From: Salipiger sp. CCB-MM3
GTDB taxonomy: Bacteria > Pseudomonadota > Alphaproteobacteria > Rhodobacterales > Rhodobacteraceae
NCBI RefSeq assembly: GCF_001687105.1
Contig: NZ_CP014596.1
Location: 1,363,001-1,427,000, forward strand
Direction of reading: 5' to 3'
DNA length: 64,000 nucleotides
The notes below the pieces were generated by a model, which was not told the origin of the DNA, searched no databases, and saw only the letters and a list, made by a program, of their open reading frames with translations. Both the position numbers and the translations under genes were made by a program. How positions within the stretch are numbered: position 1 is the first letter of the stretch; each line of letters starts with the position of its first letter. Below are positions 1 through 8,078 of the stretch, piece after piece.

Positions 1-458
1 TCTTCCGCATCCCGCCCGAGGGCGGCGCGCCGGTGCCGGTGATCTCGGACTTCGCGCAACCCAATGGCCTTTGCTTCTCGCCGGATGAGAGCCTCCTCTA
101 CGTGGCCGAAAGCGGCTCGAGCCATGACGACAGCGTGCCCTCGGTGATCCGCAAATACGCGGTGGAAGGCGCTGCGCTGACGCCGCTCGGCGCTTTCGCC
201 ACGCTCGACTGCGGCCTGCCCGACGGCATGCGCTGCGACATCGAGGGCAACCTCTGGTCCTCGGCGGGTGACGGGGTGCATTGCTTCGCGCCGGACGGCA
301 CGCTGCTGGGCAAGATCCTCGTGCCCGAGGTGGTCGCCAATCTCTGCTTCGGCGGGCCCGACGGCCAGCGCATGTACATCACCGCGACAAGCTCGATCTA
401 CCGCGTCTTCGTTGACGTGAAAGGCGCCGAGCCCTGGACCCGCAGCACCCGAGCCTGA
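1..458 (+). CDS. SMP-30/gluconolactonase-family protein, 3' part
   Basis: The reading frame is open from base 3, so the gene starts outside the window; about 151 C-terminal residues are visible. The segment reads like the last blades of an SMP-30/LRE-type beta-propeller lactonase, with PNGLCFSPDE, a typical metal-site neighbourhood of the family, then repeated blade motifs such as GLPDGMRCDIEGNLW and VANLCFGGPDG. Such enzymes open sugar lactones in periplasm or cytoplasm. The substrate cannot be told from this part. The family call is fairly secure; the exact reaction is not. Confidence 0.8.
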   Translation, partial: FRIPPEGGAPVPVISDFAQPNGLCFSPDESLLYVAESGSSHDDSVPSVIRKYAVEGAALTPLGAFATLDCGLPDGMRCDIEGNLWSSAGDGVHCFAPDGTLLGKILVPEVVANLCFGGPDGQRMYITATSSIYRVFVDVKGAEPWTRSTRA

Positions 459-465
459 CCGCCCT

Positions 466-487
466 TTCATTGTTCCTCAAATACGCC
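466..487 (+). repeat. Short intergenic repeat, copy 1
   Basis: TTCATTGTTCCTCAAATACGCC directly follows the SMP-30 stop. Related strings occur at 24296, 53276 and 53332, always between genes, with the shared core TTCCAAAAATACGCC. I know this kind of string as a common intergenic repeat of Rhodobacteraceae genomes. A role in termination or RNA stability is only a guess. Confidence 0.5.
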
Positions 488-638
488 CGCCGAAGGCGAT
501 CCCCCGCCTCCGGTTCCGCCGCCGCCTTCAAAAACCCGTGTCCGGAAAAGTCGGAACAGCGGGCGGGCCCTTCCCGTTGCATATCCAGACGCGCCCAAGA
601 CGGCGCCTTAATTGCAAGACAGATGGAAGGAGACCCTC

Positions 639-1199
639 ATGACCGCCATCAGCACCGCAAAGATCCTGATTATCGCCACCAATGGATTCGAGCAGTCGGA
701 ACTGGAATTCCCGCGCGACCAGTTGCGCGTGAAAGGCGCCGAGGTCCATGTGGCCACGCTCGACGGCAAACCCATCAAGGGCTGGGAAGGCACCGACTGG
801 GGCCGCGAGGCCGAGGCCGACGCCAAGATCGCCGACGTCAATTCGCATGACTACGACGCGCTGGTGATCCCGGGCGGCCAGATCAACCCCGACCTGCTGC
901 GGGTGGAGCCGGGTGTCATCAACCTCGTGAAAGACTTCCACAACGAGGGCAAGGTCATCGCAGCCGTCTGCCATGCCCCCTGGGTTCTGGTCGAAGCCGG
1001 CATCGTGAAAGGCCGCGAAGTCACCTCCTATGCGTCGATCAAGACCGATGTGATCAACGCGGGTGGCTCTTGGGTCGACGAAGAAGTGGCCTGCGACAAA
1101 GGCATCATCACCAGCCGCAAACCAGACGACCTGAAAGCCTTCGTCTCGAAAATCGTCGAAGAGATCGAAGAAGGTCAACACGATCGCAAGGCGGCGTAA
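639..1199 (+). CDS. DJ-1/PfpI family protein (type 1 glutamine amidotransferase-like)
   Basis: This 186-residue protein has the DJ-1/PfpI fold. The glycine-rich PGGQINPD turn precedes the nucleophile elbow VCHAPW, with the likely catalytic Cys at residue 111 followed by His112. Family members act as deglycases, glyoxalases or chaperone-like stress proteins in the cytoplasm. The start chosen is the ATG at 639, because AAGGAG stands just ahead of it; an in-frame ATG 27 bases upstream lacks such a site. A strong terminator follows at 1226, so the gene is probably monocistronic. The precise activity (protease, deglycase or glyoxalase III) cannot be decided from sequence. Confidence 0.88.
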   Translation: MTAISTAKILIIATNGFEQSELEFPRDQLRVKGAEVHVATLDGKPIKGWEGTDWGREAEADAKIADVNSHDYDALVIPGGQINPDLLRVEPGVINLVKDFHNEGKVIAAVCHAPWVLVEAGIVKGREVTSYASIKTDVINAGGSWVDEEVACDKGIITSRKPDDLKAFVSKIVEEIEEGQHDRKAA

Positions 1200-1225
1200 C
1201 CCTTCCGTACCGCTTTGCGACACCT

Positions 1226-1256
1226 GGCCGCGCCGGTCCCCCCGGCGCGGCCTTTT
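1226..1256 (+). terminator. Rho-independent terminator after the DJ-1/PfpI gene
   Basis: A perfect 11-bp inverted repeat (GGCCGCGCCGG and its complement) with a 5-base loop is followed by TTTTGC. It lies 27 bases past the stop codon at 1199 and would end transcription on the + strand. Confidence 0.85.
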
Positions 1257-1342
1257 GCTCGGAAGGCGACAGAGCTGCCCCCTGCCGCGAAAGCCCCCAA
1301 GGAAGGTGGATTTTCCGCGCCAACCCCGACCCCGCGCTCGGG

Positions 1343-2215
1343 TCAGTGAACCACACTACGCGCCGATTGAGTGTCCCACGCTTGATTGAGCCGAGCGAGC
1401 ATCTCGTCGCACAACGCCGCCACCCCAGGGGCGATAGCGACGTCGCGCCCGGCTCCGACAGACTTCGACGAGACGTGATAGCGATCGGCGGTCGCTAGAG
1501 ATTGATCACCCGCGAACCGTCGGATGGCATCCGTTTCCGCCTTGGGATTTTGCACGAAAATCTCGTAAGGGACCAAAAGCACCCGCGGGTCTTCCTCAAG
1601 CGCCTGCTGGAAGAAGAGCGTATTGCGCGCATACCAGAACAGCGCGGCGGCATCGGCTTCGGTCGGCTCTTCGACAGCCTCACGCACCCGCCGAAGCGTC
1701 TCGTCGGAGAGGTTCTCCCCACGCCAGTCACTTCGGTCGTTCAGAAGCGCCGAGAGGTCCCGGCGCCCGTTATCCTCGCCAAACATCCGGAGGTTCGAGC
1801 GCACCACATCGCGATAGTCGCGAAACATCCAAACCGCCCGGCACTGTGGAAAACCATCCAGCATCGCTTTGGCATTTTGGCTTTCGACAAGAGGCTTCAG
1901 GACGATCAGATCGGCCGTGTTCCTCTCCAACCGCGCCTTCACATCCTCAAGCGGACGCAGGCGCAATCCATGCGTATCCTGCGGATCGCTCAGCGCGCTC
2001 TTTTCCGGGAACACATCGCTTCGCGGATCCTGCGACAGCACCTCGCTCAACATGGTGGTCCCGGAGCGCTGACATCCAAGGATCAGCAACATGCGCCGCT
2101 CACCGGCCGGCTCGCCGAACCGTCTCAACTTCTTGAATACACGCCGTGTTTCCACCGAAGCGCGGTGGCGTATCCGAGGCCAACTCACCGGTCTATCTCT
2201 TACAGTCAATCGCAT
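1343..2215 (-). CDS. Sulfotransferase-family protein
   Basis: This 290-residue protein carries the PAPS 5'-phosphosulfate loop of sulfotransferases, LGCQRSGTTMLSEVL, at about residues 45-59. Later segments WMFRDYRDVVRSNLRMFG and YEIFVQNPKA fit the 3'-phosphate-binding and C-terminal regions of the family. It would transfer sulfate from PAPS to an unknown acceptor. There is no signal peptide or membrane segment. Its 5' side borders the accessory region, so it may mark the last core gene on the left or itself be acquired. The acceptor cannot be predicted. Confidence 0.8.
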   Translation of the reverse strand: MRLTVRDRPVSWPRIRHRASVETRRVFKKLRRFGEPAGERRMLLILGCQRSGTTMLSEVLSQDPRSDVFPEKSALSDPQDTHGLRLRPLEDVKARLERNTADLIVLKPLVESQNAKAMLDGFPQCRAVWMFRDYRDVVRSNLRMFGEDNGRRDLSALLNDRSDWRGENLSDETLRRVREAVEEPTEADAAALFWYARNTLFFQQALEEDPRVLLVPYEIFVQNPKAETDAIRRFAGDQSLATADRYHVSSKSVGAGRDVAIAPGVAALCDEMLARLNQAWDTQSARSVVH

Positions 2216-3059
2216 TTACCAGACCTCAAAAAATTCAATACAAATCGCCACAACGCCTCGCGATGCGCCCTACTCTCCCGCTGAGCCCCATCGCAATTGA
2301 GCCGCGGCGTAGCGGCCAGGTGACCGCAACGAAAGGTATGCGCAATGTGAGGCCCGTCAGCCTTCAAAGCAGCCCCGGGGTCGCCGGAGAGGGATTAATT
2401 CCCCTCGGAGTTCCAATGCGAGCCCCGCTGAGAGTCATGCTGCCCTCAGCCGCGGGCTCTGGCAACGAATTTTTGAGCGAAAGAGCCCCCGGCATCCCAG
2501 GCCTCACACAAGGCGCCTTTGTGCGGGCGTCTGTCACTTTTCGTAAGCGCTCAAGGGCCCCTCAAATGCAAGCCCCGGACGCACCGCTTGAGCCTTTTCG
2601 TTCGTTTCCGAGGGGGGAGCCATCGTCATACCTTGGCTGGTCGCGTTGGGGCCGGATTGACTCTGTTGCACAAATAGGGTGATGGCCGAGGTTCCCCCCC
2701 TCCCCGGACGGACTGAGCCAGCCCAATTTCAGAGCAAATTTTTCTCGCCCGACTTTACAAGGAAGCCTGCATGAATGTTCAAGAGGCCTACGCTTCCTTG
2801 GTGATAGCTAATCAGGCGTTTGTACGCCCAATGCATGCACCTTGCTTGCGGATATTCGACCGCATGGCTTAGGCTGAGGACTTCGGCAACGGGGGCGGCC
2901 CAGTCAAGAGTTTTCGCGCACGTCGAACGCCCCGCCTAACCGCGGTTTTGTCCTTATAGCTGTTGATTGGTTTCCCTGTTCGGCGGCCTTCTTTTGAGAT
3001 CGACCCGGGTGCATGCTTCGGTCCGTGGTCGGCGCGGTGGCCGCCAACATGATGCTGGT
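2216..3059. other. Intergenic, start of accessory region; possible solo insertion-sequence end
   Basis: No convincing gene is seen; the open frames here lack family features and sensible codon use. At 2659-2675 the string GACTCTGTTGCACAAAT resembles the terminal repeat of IS5-type elements common in Rhodobacteraceae, but no transposase or second end is found nearby. It is best read as degenerate mobile DNA. Confidence 0.35.
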
Positions 3060-3582
3060 TCAATGCAATTCTGGTGTGCCCATCTCATTGGCGTGCTCGA
3101 CAAGGTCGGTATCAGTCCTGAGCACCGCATCACCGGAACCCCGCGTCCCGTGGGGACCTCGAAGGCTCGCGATCAGGCAAGCAGCAATCTGTAACCTGTG
3201 TCGTCTACCGGCATGAAGCACCGGCCTGTCAAAACGGAAGTCGGTGTCATCTCTCCACATCCGATGAAGGATCACGGCGATACGTCGGGCCAGCGCAACC
3301 ATTGCGCGCTTGGCGCCGCGGTGGCGCGCGAGCTTCGCCGGCCAAGTTTGCAGCCATGTTGCTCGTCCGCGATGCATCATGACGGTGGCGCCTGGCACAG
3401 CGCGCGGCACAGGTTGACGTCGCCCGCCTTGGTGATACCGCCTGAGATGTCGCGCTCGCCAGACTGGTTGCGAGACGGCGTCAAACCGACCCACGGCCCA
3501 ACTTTTTTCGAGGATGTGAAGCGACCAGGATCATCCACTGCGGATCGGTAGGTCAATGCCGCCTTGGAGCCGTCAATAGAGT
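3060..3582 (-). pseudogene. IS110-family transposase remnant (3' part, frameshifted)
   Basis: On the minus strand one frame reads VGPWVGLTPSRNQSGERD followed by GGITKAGDVNLCRALCQA. Another frame continues with GAKRAMVALARRIAVILHRM and WRDDTDFRF. Together these are the C-terminal transposase_20 part of IS110/IS1111 enzymes, split by a frameshift near 3380-3400. The N-terminal RuvC-like half is absent; a stop lies upstream in frame. The element is dead. Family call is good; the exact ends of the remnant are not visible. Confidence 0.75.
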
Positions 3583-3999
3583 TTGGTCACGCACAGCCGC
3601 GTCTCGCTAAGCAGATCCCGAATGGAGAGGCGCAGCGATGACCCCGCCGATGTAGAATAGCAAGCAAGCCAACGCAGCTATCACGCAGCAGGATCAAGAA
3701 TGAATTTCTACTCGGGAAACTTTCTACTTGGTATCGCCCGCGCGACTCCGCTGCAAGAGATGCTGTGTGTCACGTGACGACGGCGGCGGCGAACGGACGT
3801 GCTGCCATTTCGCTTCGACGCCTGCAGCGTCGTCTCCATGGGCTGGAGTTGAGCCGCTGTCGAGCGTTTTAGCCCAACACGCGATACCGCCCTCCATGTC
3901 GCAGAGCTTACGGTGCTGGAAGGTCGGTTCAGAGAACCTTGAACCGCATGATACTTCGGAACTAGGCATAGAAATTTCGCATAAATTCTAGGTGCTTAA
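3583..3999. other. Intergenic stretch without recognisable features
   Basis: This 417-base stretch lies between the IS110 remnant and the leftmost tRNA-end repeat. Short open frames on both strands show no known motif and no ribosome binding site. I see nothing to annotate. Confidence 0.4.
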
Positions 4000-4013
4000 T
4001 GGTGCCCCCACAC
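4000..4013 (+). repeat. Candidate attachment site, outermost tRNA-Thr 3'-end repeat
   Basis: TGGTGCCCCCACAC copies the last 14 bases (complement, including CCA) of the tRNA-Thr gene at 12640-12715, in the same orientation. An integrase gene start lies 175 bases to the right. This is the arrangement expected for the distal attachment site of an element integrated into a tRNA 3' end. Confidence 0.7.
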
Positions 4014-4187
4014 TGACGCGCTAATGTGTTGCATCGAGTTGCCTGCCGCTGCGTTAGTTACTTGTTTTAACTCTCTTTTCACCCCCTTGAATGTAACACT
4101 CAGTTGTGTCGGGTTGCTCCTGTTTGCGAGATCGTTTGGGGGGCTGCTTGGGGGGCTGTGTGCTGGCGTTGTTGTGGGGGAGTCCTT

Positions 4188-4597
4188 ATGTCTCGGGCGA
4201 AGAACAAAATCTCGGCGCTGGCCGTAAAGCGGTTGGGTCCGGGTAAACACGAGGACGGGGGTGGGTTGCGTCTGGAGAAGACCGCTACTGCGGCAAAGTG
4301 GATTTGGCGCTACTCCATCCAAGGTCGCCGGCGCGAGATGGGGCTCGGCACTCTGGACGAAACCCCTCTCTCGGAGGCTCGTAAAGCGCGCGATCGATGG
4401 GCCGCGGTGCTGGCGTCGGGTAAGGATCCAATCTATGAAAGGAAGCGCGAGCGCGAAATCGTGGTGGAAGAAATCCACCGGGTTGATCCGACCTTCGAGC
4501 AATATACCATGTCCGTCTTCGAGGCCCGCAAAGCGCGGCTACGAGGCGATGGCGAACGTGGGCGTTGGCTTTCTCCGCTGAAGCACCATCTCTTCCC
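4188..4597 (+). pseudogene. Truncated P4-type tyrosine recombinase (integrase), N-terminal part
   Basis: The protein begins MSRAKNKISALAVKRLGPG and continues with a GGGLRLEK segment, WIWRYSIQGRRREMGLG and LSEARKARDRW. This is the arm-type DNA-binding domain of P4-like integrases, about 100 residues, followed by the start of the core-binding domain (RWLSPLKHHLFP). The insertion sequence at 4598 cuts it there, and the ORF ends inside the IS at 4637. No catalytic domain is left, so it cannot recombine. The ATG at 4188 fits the domain start. Upstream lies the tRNA-end repeat at 4000, as expected for such an integrase. Confidence 0.82.
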
Positions 4598-4674
4598 TGA
4601 GCCAGCCCCTTTGAAGTGGTCCACCCACGAAGCCTGAAATCCGATAGGATTTCGGCGAACAGGAGGACTACGGA

Positions 4675-4953
4675 ATGGCTGGAAAGCGTGAGAAGCCGGA
4701 AGACATTGTCACCAAGCTGCGTCAGGTCGAGGTGTTGCATGGCCAGGGCCTGTCGATGGCCGATGCGGTGCGGCAGATCGGGATATCGCAGCATACCTTT
4801 TACCGGTGGCGGAAGCAGTATGGTGGGATGAACCGGGCACAGTTGTCGCGGCTGAAGGAACTCGAGAAGGAGAACCTGAGGCTGCGGCGGGCGGTATCTG
4901 ACCTGACGCTCGAGAAGCTGATCCTGACCGAGGCTGCCCAGGGAAACTTCTAA
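4675..4953 (+). CDS. IS3-family transposase OrfA (copy 1)
   Basis: This 92-residue protein has the helix-turn-helix of IS3 OrfA (ADAVRQIGISQHTFYRWRKQY, roughly residues 28-48) followed by a leucine-zipper-like helix, KELEKENLRLRRAV. It binds the IS ends and regulates transposition, alone or as the N-terminal part of the OrfAB fusion. AGGAGG lies 10 bases ahead of the ATG. Its amino-acid sequence is the same in the second copy. Confidence 0.92.
   Translation: MAGKREKPEDIVTKLRQVEVLHGQGLSMADAVRQIGISQHTFYRWRKQYGGMNRAQLSRLKELEKENLRLRRAVSDLTLEKLILTEAAQGNF
4941..4947 (+). promoter_or_regulatory. Programmed -1 frameshift site (slippery heptamer) of IS copy 1
   Basis: GGGAAAC sits in the X-XXY-YYZ phase relative to orfA, directly before its TTC-TAA end. 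A -1 slip here moves ribosomes into the orfB frame (next codons CTT CTA AGC), which is open up to and through the annotated orfB. The predicted fusion is about 375 residues, the normal IS3 transposase length. Confidence 0.75.
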
Positions 4954-4976
4954 GCCCTTCGCGCCGCCGCGAATGC

Positions 4977-5801
4977 GTGGAGCATGTGTGCGAGACACTC
5001 GGCATCTCCGAACGCCGGGCCTGCCGGGTGCTCGGCCAACACCGCTCCACGCAGCGCAAGCCACCACAGGGCCGGGAAGACGAGGCGCGGCTGACCGCCG
5101 ACGTCATCGATCTGGCCCGGGAGTATGGCCGCTACGGCTACCGCCGGGTCGCCGTGCTGCTGCGGCGTGCCGGCTGGCAGGTGAACCACAAGCGGGTGGC
5201 GCGCATTTGGCGGCGCGAAGGGCTCAAGGTCCCACACAAGCAGAAGAAGCGCGGCAGGCTCTGGCTGAACGATGGCTCTTGCGTGCGGCTGAAGCCCGAG
5301 CACCCCAACCACGTCTGGTCCTACGACTTCGTGCAGGACCGGACCAGTGACGGCCGGACCTACCGGACGCTCAACATCCTCGATGAATATACGCGGGAGG
5401 CGTTAATGATCCGTGTCGACAGGCGACTGAACTCCACCGATGTCCTGGACGCCCTGACCGATCTCTTCATCCAGCGCGGCCCGCCGCGGTTCATCCGGTC
5501 CGACAACGGCCCGGAGTTCATCGCGCAGAAGGTGCGCGACTGGATCGAGCTGGTGGGGGCGAAGACCGCGTACATCGAGCCGGGGTCACCCTGGGAGAAC
5601 GGTTATTGCGAGAGCTTCAACAGCAGGTTCAGGGACGAACTCCTCAATGGCGAGGTCTTCTACTCGTTGAGGGAGGCGCAAATCCTCATCGAACAATGGC
5701 GAAAGCACTACAACACCGCTCGGCCGCATAGCGCTCTTGGATATCGGACACCGGCACCGGAGACATTCATCCCCATAGACCGAAGGCCGACCATGCATTA
5801 G
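4977..5801 (+). CDS. IS3-family transposase OrfB, DDE catalytic part (copy 1)
   Basis: This part carries an HTH_21-type segment (YGRYGYRRVAVLLRRAGW) and the rve integrase core. The DDE residues are visible in WSYDFVQDRTSDG (first Asp), IRSDNGPEF (second Asp) and SPWENGYCESFNSRFRDE (Glu). The C-terminal TARPHSALGYRTP is typical of the family. It catalyses IS transposition, most likely as the OrfAB fusion made by frameshifting at 4941. The GTG at 4977 marks only the conventional start of the separate ORF. It is intact and potentially active. Confidence 0.92.
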   Translation: MEHVCETLGISERRACRVLGQHRSTQRKPPQGREDEARLTADVIDLAREYGRYGYRRVAVLLRRAGWQVNHKRVARIWRREGLKVPHKQKKRGRLWLNDGSCVRLKPEHPNHVWSYDFVQDRTSDGRTYRTLNILDEYTREALMIRVDRRLNSTDVLDALTDLFIQRGPPRFIRSDNGPEFIAQKVRDWIELVGAKTAYIEPGSPWENGYCESFNSRFRDELLNGEVFYSLREAQILIEQWRKHYNTARPHSALGYRTPAPETFIPIDRRPTMH

Positions 5802-5871
5802 CATTTAACCCGGACCACTCGATGGGGTCAGCTCAACCTTCCTGTCTTTTCAAACGCTTATGCAGGAAAAG

Positions 5872-5887
5872 TGGTGCCCCCACACGG
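5872..5887 (+). repeat. Candidate attachment site, middle tRNA-Thr 3'-end repeat
   Basis: TGGTGCCCCCACACGG matches 16 bases at the tRNA-Thr 3' end (12640-12655) in the same orientation. It splits the accessory region into a left segment (4000-5872) and a right segment (5872-12640), as expected from successive integrations at one tRNA gene. Confidence 0.75.
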
Positions 5888-5981
5888 GCCGACAGGAACA
5901 TTAAATTTCTCAATAAAATCAGCGACTGGCTGTCCCAAATGCGGTTCGATCCGGCAAACATAAAATCAATGGGTTACAGAG

Positions 5982-5997
5982 AAAGTGTCCCACGCTC
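5982..5997 (+). repeat. Subterminal 16-bp direct repeat, left copy
   Basis: AAAGTGTCCCACGCTC recurs exactly at 12565-12580. Both copies lie just inside the tRNA-end repeats that bound the right segment (95 bases from 5887, 59 bases from 12640). They could be integrase arm-type binding sites; this is inference. Confidence 0.55.
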
Positions 5998-6198
5998 CTC
6001 GAGCGTGCCGGCCATGGTGGGCCCAAGCGCTCATCTGTTGCATGCCGCAGTTCTACACAGGCTATGATGGCATCATGCGACCCTTGGCGGCGTTGCTCTT
6101 ATCCCTACAATCAAATACCATTTAATTGCACTACTCGCGATTATCGTCCTGATTTATACTTCATACGTTCAGAGACCTATATTGTTTAGTGAGTTCAC

Positions 6199-6858
6199 AT
6201 GTTTGATTGGCTCTTTATCACCGCAAGCACCCTAAAAAATTGGCTACTATCCCTCCCAGAGATTGCACTACTTGCTGCGATATTTACAGCGGTCGCTTTG
6301 GCTGTAGGCCTACCCCTTTACGGCATAATACATCGCATGGAAAGACGTAGGCGGCGAAGGGCAAACCCATGGTTGGTTTCCCAGCCACCTTGGAGGAACA
6401 GGCGTTCCACTCGAAGACGCTTGCTTCGGAGAGGACTGAGCGCAAACACCGAGCTCGCCCTCAGCGCATGCATCGCCGTAGCCATCTTCGCGTACACTAA
6501 GGCATCGGACATGTTTCCTGATGAGGTACCCCCCTCCACCGTGCGAGTACATCGACATGGTGGCGCAAAGGGCGCTACCGAATTGTCTGGGACAACAACT
6601 CATATACGCGACGGCGACACCATTGAGGTCCAAGGCGTTCCAATCCGCTTCGAGTCGCTCGACTGCGCCGAACTGGGTACGCCTCAAGGCGAACGGGCCA
6701 GTGCGAAAATGAAAGAGCTCGCATCCAATCGATCGCTCAGGTGCACCCTGATCGGGCGTAAGAGTCACGATAGGGAAATTGGCGAATGCTCCCTTGCAGA
6801 CGGTAGAAGCTTGAGCAAGATCATGATCACCGAGGGCTACTGCAAACGCTGGCGCTGA
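6199..6858 (+). CDS. Membrane-anchored SNase-like (thermonuclease-type) protein
   Basis: This 219-residue protein has two hydrophobic segments, about residues 19-47 and 87-99, separated by an Arg-rich stretch (MERRRRRRANPW, RRSTRRRLLRRG). A small staphylococcal-nuclease-like domain follows from about residue 130: IRDGDTIEVQGVPIRFESLD, then ELGTPQGERA, then SHDREIGECSLADGRSL. The Asp/Arg/Glu pattern around RDGDT, RF and GER is what such domains use for Ca2+ and phosphate binding. The domain probably faces the periplasm. It may degrade nucleic acid, perhaps acting in element defence or DNA uptake; this is a guess. Base composition is AT-richer than the core genome. The start ATG at 6199 has only a weak ribosome site. 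Confidence 0.75.
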   Translation: MFDWLFITASTLKNWLLSLPEIALLAAIFTAVALAVGLPLYGIIHRMERRRRRRANPWLVSQPPWRNRRSTRRRLLRRGLSANTELALSACIAVAIFAYTKASDMFPDEVPPSTVRVHRHGGAKGATELSGTTTHIRDGDTIEVQGVPIRFESLDCAELGTPQGERASAKMKELASNRSLRCTLIGRKSHDREIGECSLADGRSLSKIMITEGYCKRWR

Positions 6859-6864
6859 GCCCCC

Positions 6865-7014
6865 TCACCTGCTCTGGTGTCCCTCTATCGCGCCAACCGG
6901 CGAACCGATCTCCTCCTCGGCCCTCTGTCGCAAATACTCACGCGCTTTATCCGTCAGTCCATAACGCATCATGTAATCGAGCAGCACTTCGCTCAGTCGA
7001 ACTTCCTCCGGCAT
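6865..7014 (-). CDS. Small 49-residue protein of unknown function
   Basis: The frame begins MPEEVRLSEVLLDYMMRYGL and ends AIEGHQSR. AGGAGG stands 5 bases ahead of the ATG, which is the best ribosome site in this segment. The protein is acidic and predicted helical in its first two thirds (TDKAREYLRQRAEEE), with no membrane segment. It ends 6 bases from the stop of the convergent SNase-like gene. I do not recognise it. Candidates are an antitoxin-like, immunity or small regulatory protein, but nothing in the sequence decides this. Confidence 0.55.
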   Translation of the reverse strand: MPEEVRLSEVLLDYMMRYGLTDKAREYLRQRAEEEIGSPVGAIEGHQSR

Positions 7015-7230
7015 GTTGACCTCCTGTGATTGCACCTCAAGGCTGCGGGAAAAGTCTTAATAAGGGCTGAATGGGCGATGCTAGGAGCGCGCCCGCCGCG
7101 TTTGGGAGGGCGAACAAACCAACGGCGGCGGAACAGACCCGACAACCCGCGCGACTCCGATCAGCGCTAGGGTGGCGCACCCGATAGGAGAACGCCTGAG
7201 CTGACCCCATCGAGTGGTCCGGGTTAAATG

Positions 7231-8055
7231 CTAATGCATGGTCGACCTTCGATCTATGGGGATGAAGGTCTCCGGTGCCGGTGTCCGATATCCAAGAGCG
7301 CTATGCGGCCGAGCGGTGTTGTAGTGCTTTCGCCATTGTTCGATGAGGATTTGCGCCTCCCTCAACGAGTAGAAGACCTCGCCATTGAGGAGTTCGTCCC
7401 TGAACCTGCTGTTGAAGCTCTCGCAATAACCGTTCTCCCAGGGTGACCCCGGCTCGATGTACGCGGTCTTCGCCCCCACCAGCTCGATCCAGTCGCGCAC
7501 CTTCTGCGCGATGAACTCCGGGCCGTTGTCGGACCGGATGAACCGCGGCGGGCCGCGCTGGATGAAGAGATCGGTCAGGGCGTCCAGGACATCGGTGGAG
7601 TTCAGTCGCCTGTCGACACGGATCATTAACGCCTCCCGCGTATATTCATCGAGGATGTTGAGCGTCCGGTAGGTCCGGCCGTCACTGGTCCGGTCCTGCA
7701 CGAAGTCGTAGGACCAGACGTGGTTGGGGTGCTCGGGCTTCAGCCGCACGCAAGAGCCATCGTTCAGCCAGAGCCTGCCGCGCTTCTTCTGCTTGTGTGG
7801 GACCTTGAGCCCTTCGCGCCGCCAAATGCGCGCCACCCGCTTGTGGTTCACCTGCCAGCCGGCACGCCGCAGCAGCACGGCGACCCGGCGGTAACCGTAG
7901 CGGCCATATTCCCGGGCCAGTTCGATGACGTCGGCGGTCAGCCGCGCCTCGTCTTCCCGGCCCTGGGGCGGCTTGCGCTGCGTGGAGCGGTGTTGGCCGA
8001 GCACCCGGCAGGCCCGGCGTTCGGAGATGCCGAGTGTCTGGCGCACATGCTCCAC
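7231..8055 (-). CDS. IS3-family transposase OrfB, DDE catalytic part (copy 2)
   Basis: It matches OrfB of copy 1 over all 274 residues with only a few substitutions (RQ for CE near the start, ELARE for DLARE, RRSTMH for RRPTMH at the end). All DDE motifs (SYDFVQDR, IRSDNGPEF, WENGYCESFNSRF) are kept, so it looks functional. Translation is expected from orfA at 8357 through the slippery site at 8085-8091. Confidence 0.92.
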   Translation of the reverse strand: MEHVRQTLGISERRACRVLGQHRSTQRKPPQGREDEARLTADVIELAREYGRYGYRRVAVLLRRAGWQVNHKRVARIWRREGLKVPHKQKKRGRLWLNDGSCVRLKPEHPNHVWSYDFVQDRTSDGRTYRTLNILDEYTREALMIRVDRRLNSTDVLDALTDLFIQRGPPRFIRSDNGPEFIAQKVRDWIELVGAKTAYIEPGSPWENGYCESFNSRFRDELLNGEVFYSLREAQILIEQWRKHYNTARPHSALGYRTPAPETFIPIDRRSTMH

Positions 8056-8078
8056 GCATTCGCGGCGGCGCGAAGGGC

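Larger units (their letters stand above)
4598..5835 (+). mobile_element. IS3-family insertion sequence, copy 1 (1238 bp)
   Basis: The ends are imperfect inverted repeats starting TGAGCCAGCCCC on the left and, read inward, TGAGCTGACCCC on the right. The element holds overlapping orfA and orfB in the IS3 arrangement. A second copy of identical length lies in opposite orientation at 7197-8434. No target duplication is visible (TCCC on the left, ACCT on the right), which may mean rearrangement after insertion. It interrupts the integrase gene at 4188. Confidence 0.92.
5836..6198. other. Intergenic: island boundary region with attachment-like and subterminal repeats
   Basis: This gap holds the second tRNA-end repeat (5872), the 16-bp subterminal repeat (5982) and a 7-bp hairpin CACGCTC-CTC-GAGCGTG at 5991-6007. 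No gene is supported. The right half is clearly AT-richer than the core genome and probably contains the promoter of the SNase-like gene at 6199. Confidence 0.5.

Noticed and set aside
1370..1382. AGTGTCCCACGCT, 13 bases shared with the subterminal island repeats
   Set aside because: It lies within the 3' end of the sulfotransferase coding sequence and is not next to a tRNA-end repeat, so chance is likelier than a third site.
2146..2682. 178-codon + strand frame
   Set aside because: No ribosome site, no recognisable motif, and it begins inside the antisense strand of the sulfotransferase gene.
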